This document shows positions 1 through 5,801 of a stretch of DNA of 5,801 bases, in pieces; the stretch's first letter is position 1; each line of letters begins with the position of its first letter. The DNA comes from Planctomycetaceae bacterium (GTDB lineage Bacteria > Planctomycetota > Planctomycetia > Pirellulales > Thermoguttaceae), in the NCBI GenBank assembly GCA_009783865.1, contig WRCR01000272.1, forward strand, positions 1-5,801. The letters are read 5' to 3'. The notes under the pieces were generated by a model. That model searched no databases. It saw only the letters and a program-made list of their open reading frames with translations, and was not told the origin of the DNA. The translations under genes and the position numbers were made by a program.

Positions 1-2
1 GA

Positions 3-707
3 ATACGTTTTGACCGTTCCTTTACCCGATTGGGTCGTGAACCGCAATGGACAAAACAGCGGTACGGCGAAGTCGTTTTTAACGATGCAACGCTTTGCTT
101 GGAGCATTGGCAGAGTTGCGGAACCTGTCACCCTGACGGACGAAGCGACACGTTGAATTGGGATTTACTCAACGACGGACAGGACAATCACAAGAATACG
201 AAGAGCATGTTGTTTGCACATGAAACGCCGCCGAGTATGGCGCACGGTGTCCGCCCTGATGCGGAAACTGCCGTCCGAAAAGGGTTTGAAACGATTTTGA
301 TGCTGCCGGCTTCCGAAGACGAAGCAGAAGCAGTTGACGTTTATTTGAAATCCTTGCAGCCGGAGCCGAGTCCAAAACTTGTCGGCGGACGACTTTCCGA
401 ATCAGCGAAGCGGGGAAAGAAAATTTTTGACAGCAGCCGGTCCGGCTGTTCCGTTTGTCATCCCGGACCATATTTCACGGATATGTTGAAGCATGATGTC
501 GGTACCCGCTCGCCGGTTGATACCAGTCAGTTCTTTGATACGCCGACGCTGAAAGAAGTATGGCGGACTGCCCCATATCTGCATGATGGTCGTTATACAA
601 CGATTCAGCAACTGCTTATCGAAGGCAAACATGCCGATGCGGATAGAATCGGACAACTAACGGAAGAGGAAATCGATGACCTCACTGAGTATGTGTTGTC
701 GTTGTGA
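3..707 (+). CDS. Di-haem cytochrome c peroxidase/MauG-like protein, C-terminal part (5' partial)
   Basis: The frame is open to the left edge, so this is the end of a longer gene; the in-frame TTG at 30 is not a believable start. About 234 residues are visible. Two covalent haem-binding motifs stand out: CGTCH at 117-131 and CSVCH at 447-461. The stretch TAPYLHDG (567-590), followed by a leucine-rich helix and an EEIDDLTEYVLSL ending, is typical of the C-terminal haem domain of the bacterial cytochrome c peroxidase/MauG family. The segment TPPSMAHGVR between the haems matches planctomycete proteins in which these domains follow a YVTN-type beta-propeller, so a propeller may lie outside the window (inference). 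Such proteins act in the periplasm in electron transfer or peroxide reduction; the substrate cannot be told. The stop codon lies inside the 3' end of the opposing lnt gene. Confidence 0.88.
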   Translation: MRFDRSFTRLGREPQWTKQRYGEVVFNDATLCLEHWQSCGTCHPDGRSDTLNWDLLNDGQDNHKNTKSMLFAHETPPSMAHGVRPDAETAVRKGFETILMLPASEDEAEAVDVYLKSLQPEPSPKLVGGRLSESAKRGKKIFDSSRSGCSVCHPGPYFTDMLKHDVGTRSPVDTSQFFDTPTLKEVWRTAPYLHDGRYTTIQQLLIEGKHADADRIGQLTEEEIDDLTEYVLSL

Positions 708-2343
708 TTTTAGCGGGGGCTAAAGCCGCCCGCCTCTTTGACGGAAGTATAACAAAAAACAAGACGGCAAGTGCACATAAGAGAGCGGGTATGTCGCCGA
801 TGGTTTGATATACCGTGTTCCAATGTAATTCGGGATAAATCGTTCCTTCGACAATTTTCGCTTGTCCGCGGCTGCCGATGTTTTGAATAGTGCCGTCTGG
901 TCTGATAATAACCGAAAAGCCGCCGTTGTTTGCCGAGATGTGCCAAACACCGTTCTCGACCGCCCGAAACACCATTGTCGCTAAATGCTGGTCGACTTGC
1001 CGCGAACCGTGAAACCATGCATCGTTGGAAAGATTTATTAGTACTGCAATCTTATTTGTCGTTGCTTGCGCAACGACGCTCTGACGGATAAAGTGCGGGA
1101 CGGTACTCTCGAAACAGATATTAGGCGTGAAATACAGAGCAGAAGGATGCAAGCCCGCTGCGCTGAAATCCATTGCAGTGAAGTCCTTGCCGCGTCCTGC
1201 TTCCTGACACAGCGTCTTGATGAAAAAATCATCCGGCAAGTATTCCGAAAACGGAATGTATTCCCCGAACATCACGAGTTCAATTTTATCATAACGGGGA
1301 GGAAACGGCAGACGGCAGACGGCAGACGGCAGAAGATATAGCGCGGAATTTAGCCGTTTGGGTGTCTCACTATCACGAAATTGATAAGTCGAGCAGCCGA
1401 ACAGCACCGGCGTTTGTATTTCGTCCACAAATTCTTGTAATTGCCGCCGCCAATCGTCCGCCTGCTCTTCGGTCAATCCAACATTAGCCGGTTTGACTTC
1501 GCCGGTGAATTCCAATATCGGTATCGGACAAGTCGTTTCAGGAAAGATAATCAAGACGCGTTCATCTTTCTTTGCGGCTTGATAAGCCAAGTCAGCGAGT
1601 TGCCTGAAGGTCTTGTCCGAAACATCGGCAGCGGTTGCTAATGTTAGCGGAATGTTGCCTTGCAATGCGGCAATCTTAACGGGATTCGGCAACGGTTTCT
1701 GCATGCTAATATCGAAGTCCAAGCCGGAAAAGAAACCGTGGACTAAAACGGAGAGCAAGAGAAAAACCAACATAAAGGCGTAAAACGTCTTTTCATAAAT
1801 CTTTTCACTTAAAGGAGTTGCGGCGGGAACTTTTCGGCGAAATAAAACCGCCAACGCTGCTCCGATTGCGAAAATCCACGCTGCGACGGCGTATTCACCG
1901 CCGATATTTGCGAGTTGGAGCAAGAGCGGCAGTTTGTAAAAAGCGTGTTGTAAAGCGCAGAACGAAAAGCCGCCAAGCAGGTGAAACCGCAGATATTCAC
2001 AGCCGACCCAGCAGAGCGGCACGGCAAGTACCGCCGGTATTTTGAATCGGTGAACCGCAACACGGGCAGCGTAAAAAAACAAAACCCAGTAGATTGAAAG
2101 AAACGCCGCCAATGCGAACAGCGCGAGATATAAAATCGGATGCGGAAATGAAATCCAATAGATTGACGAAATCCAAAAAACGAAAGCGGTCAGATAAATG
2201 CTGGCAAAGGATTTGAATCCGCTTCGCTTGTTGTCGGGATTGGTTTGTTCGGCAGCGTTTTGGACGTACAAAGTCCAAAATACCGGAACGAGAAACGCTA
2301 ATAGATAAAGGTTCAACGGCGGCAGTGCAAGGTAATAGCACAC
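682..2343 (-). CDS. lnt: Apolipoprotein N-acyltransferase
   Basis: Lnt is an inner-membrane enzyme that moves an acyl chain from a phospholipid to the N-terminal cysteine of apolipoproteins, the last step of lipoprotein maturation. Counting from the GTG at 2343, the 553-residue protein has several hydrophobic segments in residues 1-207, a periplasmic nitrilase-like domain at about 222-505, and a final membrane segment at about 516-534. The catalytic triad known from E. coli is present: Glu269 (FPETT), Lys353 (RYDKIEL) and Cys410 (NICFES); GEY (360-362) and NDAWF (440-444) also fit. The length exceeds the roughly 510 residues of E. coli Lnt. The GTG is the most upstream conventional start, but it cuts into the first membrane segment, and a strong ribosome binding site favours ATT at 2397 (18 more residues). 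Residues 338-349 are encoded by a heptamer repeat. The basic and threonine-rich tail overlaps the cytochrome gene. Confidence 0.93.
   Translation of the reverse strand: MCYYLALPPLNLYLLAFLVPVFWTLYVQNAAEQTNPDNKRSGFKSFASIYLTAFVFWISSIYWISFPHPILYLALFALAAFLSIYWVLFFYAARVAVHRFKIPAVLAVPLCWVGCEYLRFHLLGGFSFCALQHAFYKLPLLLQLANIGGEYAVAAWIFAIGAALAVLFRRKVPAATPLSEKIYEKTFYAFMLVFLLLSVLVHGFFSGLDFDISMQKPLPNPVKIAALQGNIPLTLATAADVSDKTFRQLADLAYQAAKKDERVLIIFPETTCPIPILEFTGEVKPANVGLTEEQADDWRRQLQEFVDEIQTPVLFGCSTYQFRDSETPKRLNSALYLLPSAVCRLPFPPRYDKIELVMFGEYIPFSEYLPDDFFIKTLCQEAGRGKDFTAMDFSAAGLHPSALYFTPNICFESTVPHFIRQSVVAQATTNKIAVLINLSNDAWFHGSRQVDQHLATMVFRAVENGVWHISANNGGFSVIIRPDGTIQNIGSRGQAKIVEGTIYPELHWNTVYQTIGDIPALLCALAVLFFVILPSKRRAALAPAKITTTTHTQ
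713..733. repeat. GC-rich hairpin just after the cytochrome stop codon
   Basis: GCGGGGGC (713-720), loop TAAA, then GCCGCCCGC (725-733) form an eight-pair stem with one bulged G at 728. It begins five bases after the stop of the cytochrome gene and lies inside the last codons of lnt on the other strand. No T-run follows the stem on either strand, so it is not a classical intrinsic terminator. It shares AGCGGGGGNTAA with the hairpin at 5249-5270, which suggests a dispersed palindromic element rather than a gene-specific signal. Confidence 0.5.
1305..1332. repeat. Perfect tandem repeat, four copies of ACGGCAG, inside lnt
   Basis: Four identical 7-bp units lie end to end (1305-1311, 1312-1318, 1319-1325, 1326-1332). 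On the coding strand they read as CTGCCGT units and encode part of LLPSAVCRLPFPP, directly before the catalytic-lysine motif RYDK. This is the place where Lnt proteins have a loop of variable length. Because 7 is not a multiple of 3, gain or loss of one unit would shift the frame before Lys353 and Cys410. The frame is intact with four copies. Confidence 0.93.
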
Positions 2344-2394
2344 CGCTCCTAATGGGATGAATACCGAGTTGTTAAAAAATAAATTCTTTGTTGA

Positions 2395-2408
2395 AATGTT
2401 TTCTCCTT
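2395..2408 (-). promoter_or_regulatory. lnt: Probable true lnt ribosome binding site and ATT start
   Basis: On the minus strand AAGGAG (2403-2408) is followed by AAAAC and then ATT at 2397-2395, in frame with lnt and just after the in-frame stop TAA (2409-2407). The five-base spacing is good. The only conventional start nearby, GTG at 2343, has an AGGAG only two bases before it. Starting at ATT adds residues including SVFIPLGAVCYY, which completes the first hydrophobic segment expected in Lnt. ATT starts are rare, so this stays an inference. Confidence 0.5.
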
Positions 2409-2443
2409 ATTTTTTTTGGAAGTTATATTTCTGTGGACTATAG

Positions 2444-2473
2444 ATTATAGCATTGCCTTGGCAGAAAATTCAA
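2444..2473 (-). promoter_or_regulatory. Sigma70-type promoter for lnt
   Basis: Read on the minus strand: TTGAAT (-35, 2473-2468), an 18-base spacer ending in TGC, then TATAAT (-10, 2449-2444). The -10 is a perfect consensus with an extended TGn. Transcription would start near 2437, leaving a leader of about 40 bases before the AAGGAG at 2408-2403. This supports lnt being transcribed on its own from here. Confidence 0.6.
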
Positions 2474-2488
2474 GCCGGAGTACCGGCT
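2473..2488. repeat. Palindrome touching the lnt -35 box
   Basis: AGCCGG (2473-2478), loop AGTA, CCGGCT (2483-2488): a perfect 6-bp inverted repeat. It touches the lnt -35 box at position 2473 and lies about 85 bases before the rightward gene. It could be an operator for the divergent region or a small member of the GC-rich palindromes seen elsewhere in the window. Its short length makes chance possible. Confidence 0.4.
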
Positions 2489-2573
2489 AACTGGTCTCTT
2501 GCAATATCAGCCGAAAACGATTACTCTTATTAACTCTTTATTATAACAACCCGCAAACAAAAAGAGAAACACT

Positions 2574-3746
2574 ATGTCTTCTGCAAAAATTATTTCCGCC
2601 GTGTTCTTTTCTTTCGTCTTTCTCGCCGCTTCCATTCTTTTCGCACAGCCGAAGTTGACATCGGAAGGCATTCGGCTGCCGCTGAAAGGATTGGACGACC
2701 TCGTCTTTGAATATCCGCAACTGCAAGACAACGGTACGAAAACCCTCGCAAAAGTATTCGACAAAGTCATCACCGACAATGGACGAAATGCTGTCATCAA
2801 ATACGAAGGAAATACTGAACTGCACTATGCCGTTAAAAATAACGGACTAGTCGAGTTGCGAATCAACAATCCGCCGGCGAACTTTTCTAAACTGCGTTTC
2901 GGTACTCTTATTCCGTTTGCTATCAACGAAGGCGGAAAATTCAGCATTGACGGCGGCGATGCCAAACCGTTTCCAATGGAGAAACCCGCTCAACCGCACT
3001 TGTATCAGGGAAGTGCAAACTCGATACTCATTACTGCACCCAGCGGAGCAACCTTGAAAATCAGCGGCTTTGAAGTCGGCAACTACTTTCAAGTGCAGGA
3101 TAATCGCGAATGGAATTGGTCGATTTACTATCTGATGATTCTTTGTCCTTACAACAAAGACCACGAAGTTATTGAGTTGCGGTTTGAATCCGGTAAAGAC
3201 GAAACCGTTAAAGTTGAAAAAATCGTTGATAAATTCGGACAGGATTTTTCGCGGAGTTTCACCGGAAAGATTTCCTCCGAAGACGAATTGAAAAAAGATG
3301 TCGAAACGGATAAAGAATACTACGCTTCGTTTCCGAAACAGACCGGTCTCGATGAATACGGCGGTTTTGACGGCACCGGCAAAGCACTCGGTTTGAAGAA
3401 AACCGGTTTCTTTCACGTGCAACAAGTCAATGGAAAATGGTATTTAGTGAATCCGGTCGGCAATGTGTTCTTTCATCGTGCCTTATGTGTGTTTAATCCG
3501 AGCGATGATTATACTTACACACAAGGGCGCGAATCCATTTTTGAATGGCTTCCGCCGCGCAGCGGACGCTTTTTTGAAATGAACACCGGTGAGAAAGCGA
3601 ACACAGGATTGTTTTCCGTTGCAGACCGACCTTGGAAGGACTTCATTGCTGAAGTTGTGAAAACGAACACGGACATATTGCCGGTTCTCGAAGGCAAACG
3701 GAAGCCGTTTGTCTTTGACGACCCGAGGTTCGTGCCGAAGAAGTGA
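2574..3746 (+). CDS. Secreted protein with agarase-like N-terminal half; catalytic barrel missing
   Basis: Residues 1-24 form a Sec signal peptide (hydrophobic core, cut near LFA/QP). Residues of about 30-220 look like a beta-sandwich domain. Residues 219-331 follow a pattern I recognise from large planctomycete agarase-like (GH50-like) glycosidases: DKFGQ (219-223), DELKKD (237-242), DEYGGF (260-265), TGFF (277-280), GKWYLVNPVGNVFF (287-300) and GRESIFEWLPP (318-328). In that family these lead into a catalytic TIM barrel of several hundred residues, which is absent here. Residues 332-390 do not fit the family, and the frame ends at a TGA while another frame continues to 3829. The gene is therefore probably truncated, chimeric or frameshifted; a short accessory protein is the alternative. 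The ribosome binding site before ATG 2574 is weak (AGAG), and no clear promoter was found in 2489-2573. Secretion is well supported, enzymatic activity is not. Confidence 0.72.
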   Translation: MSSAKIISAVFFSFVFLAASILFAQPKLTSEGIRLPLKGLDDLVFEYPQLQDNGTKTLAKVFDKVITDNGRNAVIKYEGNTELHYAVKNNGLVELRINNPPANFSKLRFGTLIPFAINEGGKFSIDGGDAKPFPMEKPAQPHLYQGSANSILITAPSGATLKISGFEVGNYFQVQDNREWNWSIYYLMILCPYNKDHEVIELRFESGKDETVKVEKIVDKFGQDFSRSFTGKISSEDELKKDVETDKEYYASFPKQTGLDEYGGFDGTGKALGLKKTGFFHVQQVNGKWYLVNPVGNVFFHRALCVFNPSDDYTYTQGRESIFEWLPPRSGRFFEMNTGEKANTGLFSVADRPWKDFIAEVVKTNTDILPVLEGKRKPFVFDDPRFVPKK

Positions 3747-3829
3747 TTAAACTTTTACACACCCTCGGACCACAGCCGGAGAACAAAACGTTGACTTTCC
3801 CGAAAAAATATGGTAAATTGCTTTCGTGA
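3725..3829 (+). pseudogene. Possible out-of-frame continuation of the 2574-3746 gene
   Basis: From 3725 the frame reads EVRAEEVIKLLHTLGPQPENK and then TLTFPKKYGKLLS, ending at TGA 3827-3829. Restoring one base near 3723-3725 would join FVFDDP of the upstream frame to this peptide as one protein. The first part looks like an amphipathic helix, so it reads as coding. Against this, the same DNA holds a good promoter for the next gene at 3791-3819, and 34 codons without a stop can arise by chance. Confidence 0.3.
3791..3819 (+). promoter_or_regulatory. Sigma70-type promoter for the DUF1501 gene
   Basis: TTGACT (-35, 3791-3796), a 17-base spacer ending in TGG, and TAAATT (-10, 3814-3819) give five of six and four of six consensus matches plus an extended -10. 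The predicted start near 3826 leaves a leader of roughly 60 bases that carries an inverted repeat. The DUF1501 gene can thus be expressed without its upstream neighbour. Confidence 0.55.
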
Positions 3830-3856
3830 TGTTGTGCAAATCGTGTGCATAACATC
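3828..3856. promoter_or_regulatory. Imperfect inverted repeat at the predicted transcription start
   Basis: GATGTTGTGCA (3828-3838) and TGCATAACATC (3846-3856) are reverse complements at 10 of 11 positions, separated by seven bases. The repeat begins right after the predicted transcription start and ends about 30 bases before the ribosome binding site. The position suits a repressor operator; as RNA it could form a leader hairpin. No regulator gene is in the window. Confidence 0.5.
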
Positions 3857-3888
3857 GGACTATCGCTTGTATTAGAATTGAGGAAACA

Positions 3889-5232
3889 ATGTCAACGCAA
3901 AGTCAAATGAATCGCCGTGATTTTTTGTGCCGCTCAGGAATAAATGCTGCCGCCGTTTCTTCACTCGGCAGTGTCGCTTTAGCGAACAATCCGCAGCCGG
4001 TTGCGCAGCCCGTTCATCCTTTCAAGCCCGGTAAAGCAAAGTCAATTATTCAGATTTGGCTCTGGGGCGGTCCTCCGCATCTCGACACTTTCGACCCCAA
4101 ACCAGATGCCGGTCCCGACTACTGCGGCATCTGGAGCAAGCCGATTGATACCGCCGCCGAAGGAATGAAAATCAGTCAGGGATTACCCCTCCTTGCCGCA
4201 CAAGCGGATAAGTTCTCCATCATCCGAAGTATGGCACATAACAACAACGGTCACGAACAAGCGTGCTATATCGTTCAAACCGGACGGAATCCAGACAGCG
4301 GAATCAGTTATCCGAACATCGGTGCGATTGTCTCGCTTTTCAAAGGAACGAAGGAAGCCGGTTATAACAGTCCGTTGCCGCCTTATATCGTTTTGACAAG
4401 AGGGCAAGGACGCTTTTCCGAATCCGGCTTCTTGGGACCGAAATACAAGCCGTTTGTGACCGGCGGTAATCCTAACACAGACCCGTTTCTTGTTTCCGGT
4501 TTCGTGGTACGCGGTTTAACGCCGGAGCGGCAGCAAATCCGGCGTGAGATGCTCAATCAACTCGATGCAATGGCGGCGACAGACCCGTCAAATCCCGCAT
4601 ACGGGCAGACGGACGAAGCAGTTAATCACGCTTACGATTTGATTCAAGGCGATGCCGTGAAGACCTTCAACCTTGCGACCGAAGACCCCGCAATGCGTGA
4701 AAAATACGGACGAAACGAATTCGGTCAATCGTGCCTGGCTGCACGCCGGCTCGTCGAAGCGGGAGTTCCGTACATTACAATCAACTCCGGCGGCTGGGAT
4801 ATGCACGGCAAAATCTTTGACGCACTCGCAAGACGGCTGCCCGAAGTTGACAAAGGCGTTGCGGCGTTGATAGAGGACTTGGCGAAACGCAATCTGCTGG
4901 ATTCTACTATCATCTGGATGTGCGGCGAATTCGGAAGAACGCCGAAGATTGACAACAACGCACCTTGGTTTGGCGGGCGGCATCATTTTGGTAATTGCTA
5001 CTCCGTATTGGTCGCGGGCGGCGGTTTCAAAGGCGGAAAAATAGTTGGTTCGTCAGACGAATTCGGAAACAAACCCGTCGAAAGACCGGTCAAGCCGCAC
5101 GACTTGCTCGGAAGTATGCTGGAAATGATGGGCATCAATCCAGACGATAAATTGCCGAATGCGCGCGGATATGATGTTACGATACAGCCGCCGGAGTCCG
5201 AACACGGACGCTTGCGGGAAATTATTACTTAA
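3889..5232 (+). CDS. DUF1501 family protein with twin-arginine signal
   Basis: This is a complete 447-residue protein, typical in length for the family. GAGG (3880-3883) lies five bases before the ATG. A Tat signal is visible: NRRDFL (8-13), a mild hydrophobic stretch, and a likely cut after ALA (30-32), so the folded protein would be exported. DUF1501 belongs to the alkaline phosphatase/sulfatase-like superfamily; biochemical function is generally unknown. Conserved motifs are present: WGGPPHLDTFDPK (59-71), the GH pair of NNNGHEQ, GGWDMH (301-306), GEFGRTPK (346-353) and GGRHHFG (362-368); their Asp, Glu and His residues fit metal binding (inference). The last part, about 395-447, holds PHDLLGSMLEMMG and RGYDVT. 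Planctomycetes often place DUF1501 genes beside DUF1549/DUF1553 cytochrome proteins; no such partner is visible here. The gene has its own promoter and a hairpin 16 bases after its stop. Confidence 0.93.
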   Translation: MSTQSQMNRRDFLCRSGINAAAVSSLGSVALANNPQPVAQPVHPFKPGKAKSIIQIWLWGGPPHLDTFDPKPDAGPDYCGIWSKPIDTAAEGMKISQGLPLLAAQADKFSIIRSMAHNNNGHEQACYIVQTGRNPDSGISYPNIGAIVSLFKGTKEAGYNSPLPPYIVLTRGQGRFSESGFLGPKYKPFVTGGNPNTDPFLVSGFVVRGLTPERQQIRREMLNQLDAMAATDPSNPAYGQTDEAVNHAYDLIQGDAVKTFNLATEDPAMREKYGRNEFGQSCLAARRLVEAGVPYITINSGGWDMHGKIFDALARRLPEVDKGVAALIEDLAKRNLLDSTIIWMCGEFGRTPKIDNNAPWFGGRHHFGNCYSVLVAGGGFKGGKIVGSSDEFGNKPVERPVKPHDLLGSMLEMMGINPDDKLPNARGYDVTIQPPESEHGRLREIIT

Positions 5233-5248
5233 CGTTCACTTATTACGA

Positions 5249-5270
5249 GCAGCGGGGGATAACCCGCTGC
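5249..5270. repeat. Perfect hairpin after the DUF1501 stop
   Basis: GCAGCGGG (5249-5256), loop GGATAA, CCCGCTGC (5263-5270): an 8-bp perfect GC-rich stem beginning 16 bases after the stop codon. The following bases (CCACATCTCTTG) are not T-rich, so classical intrinsic termination is doubtful, though the hairpin may protect the mRNA 3' end. It resembles the element at 713-733. Confidence 0.6.
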
Positions 5271-5336
5271 CCACATCTCTTGAATACTTAATCCAATGAA
5301 TGTTTCGCTTGATAAGAATGAAACCTCTTTCACCTC

Positions 5337-5341
5337 GGAGG
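5337..5341 (+). promoter_or_regulatory. Ribosome binding site fixing the DUF4870 start
   Basis: GGAGG lies five bases before ATG 5347. The alternative in-frame ATG at 5296 has no purine-rich site before it and would add 17 polar residues not typical of the family, so 5347 is the better start. Confidence 0.8.
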
Positions 5342-5346
5342 ATAAT

Positions 5347-5790
5347 ATGCCGCAGGACAACAATGACTTATTCGGAATGGACGCAAACACATACTGCATG
5401 TTAATGCACTTGTCACAACTGCTGCTCTTCGTCATTCCGGTTTTCGGAATAGTGACTCCTGTTGTTCTTTGGCAAATCAATAAAGACAGAAACAAACAAG
5501 TCGATATGCACGGAAGAGCAATAGCGAACTGGCTGCTCAGCGTGCTTATTTATTACCTCGCCGGCGGCTTGCTGATAACCGTTGTAGCGGGTATTACTGC
5601 GTTGGTGTTTGCCGTTTTTATGACGGAATTTTTGTTTATTGCTGCAATTAAACTGATAATCGTTATAGCGGCTATCTTCACGTTTATTATGCTTCTCGCC
5701 TTTGTAGTGTTGTTTCCGGTTATCGGCGCAATCAAAGCGCGGGACGGCATCCTGTGGAAATATCCGTTGATGATTCAATTTTTCAGGTGA
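5347..5790 (+). CDS. DUF4870 family small membrane protein
   Basis: The 147-residue protein begins with a short polar N-terminus and then YCMLMHLSQLL (16-26), the usual opening of DUF4870 proteins. Hydrophobic segments lie at about 22-42, 62-90, 95-110 and 111-129. The loop LWQINKDRNKQVDMHGRAIANW (41-62) contains the family's charged turn after the first helix, and the end IKARDGILWKYPLMIQF (129-145) matches the typical ending with a small loop and a YP motif. The middle membrane part is longer than in many members. The family's function is unknown; it is an integral membrane protein with no visible catalytic residues. A charged Glu94 and Lys102 lie between membrane segments. The next possible gene starts four bases after the stop, which suggests an operon continuing beyond the window. 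Confidence 0.88.
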   Translation: MPQDNNDLFGMDANTYCMLMHLSQLLLFVIPVFGIVTPVVLWQINKDRNKQVDMHGRAIANWLLSVLIYYLAGGLLITVVAGITALVFAVFMTEFLFIAAIKLIIVIAAIFTFIMLLAFVVLFPVIGAIKARDGILWKYPLMIQFFR

Positions 5791-5794
5791 AACA

Positions 5795-5801
5795 ATGAGA
5801 C
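5795..5801 (+). CDS. Possible start of the next gene (3' partial)
   Basis: ATG at 5795-5797 follows AGGTGA (5785-5790) after four bases, which could serve as a ribosome binding site overlapping the stop of the DUF4870 gene. Only Met-Arg is visible, so no product can be named. Confidence 0.35.

Noticed and set aside
1066..1341. Open frames on the plus strand across lnt
   Set aside because: They lie opposite a complete, motif-rich lnt gene, have no ribosome binding site worth noting and show no recognisable protein pattern.
2499..2547. A promoter for the rightward secreted gene (TTGCAA with TATAAC)
   Set aside because: The spacing is far too long and no better -35 box pairs with TATAAC, so I do not call it.
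2847..3425. A 192-codon open frame on the minus strand opposite the secreted gene
   Set aside because: The plus strand has a signal peptide and family motifs over the same region; the minus frame reads as a low-complexity shadow rich in Phe and Val.
5249..5270. Intrinsic terminator of the DUF1501 gene
   Set aside because: The stem is good but no T-run follows, so it is listed as a hairpin repeat only.
5296..5346. An upstream ATG giving a 164-residue DUF4870 protein
   Set aside because: It has no ribosome binding site, while ATG 5347 has GGAGG at ideal spacing and fits family length.

Overview
The window most likely comes from a member of the Planctomycetota with moderate GC content. Three proteins point there: a di-haem cytochrome c of the type planctomycetes fuse to beta-propellers, a Tat-exported DUF1501 protein, and a secreted protein resembling the N-terminal half of planctomycete agarase-like glycosidases. 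No rRNA, tRNA, CRISPR array, insertion sequence or phage gene is visible. The assignment rests on protein patterns recognised by eye, not on a search.

Layout: (1) 3-707 (+) is the 3' end of a di-haem cytochrome c peroxidase/MauG-like protein that continues beyond the left edge. (2) 682-2343 (-) is lnt, apolipoprotein N-acyltransferase. It runs tail to tail with the cytochrome gene and overlaps it by 26 bases. Inside it lies a perfect four-copy 7-bp repeat, and its best ribosome binding site points to an upstream ATT start rather than the GTG at 2343. (3) 2344-2573 is a divergent intergenic region with a good sigma70-type promoter for lnt and a small palindrome touching its -35 box. No convincing promoter is visible for the rightward gene. 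(4) 2574-3746 (+) is a secreted protein that begins like an agarase-like glycosidase but lacks a catalytic barrel. A reading frame offset from it continues to 3829, so the gene may be frameshifted or truncated. (5) 3747-3888 holds a promoter and an imperfect inverted repeat at the predicted transcription start of the next gene. (6) 3889-5232 (+) is a complete DUF1501 protein with a twin-arginine signal. (7) 5233-5346 holds a perfect 8-bp-stem hairpin. (8) 5347-5790 (+) is a small DUF4870 membrane protein, followed four bases later by a possible start of another gene cut by the right edge.

The genes do not form an obvious single pathway. Most act at the cell envelope or outside the cytoplasm: periplasmic electron transfer, lipoprotein maturation, secreted carbohydrate-related proteins, a Tat-exported enzyme-like protein and a membrane protein. 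I do not see a clear new multi-gene system. The most interesting items are the heptamer repeat inside lnt, the likely ATT start of lnt, the broken or chimeric secreted gene, and similar GC-rich hairpins just after two stop codons.
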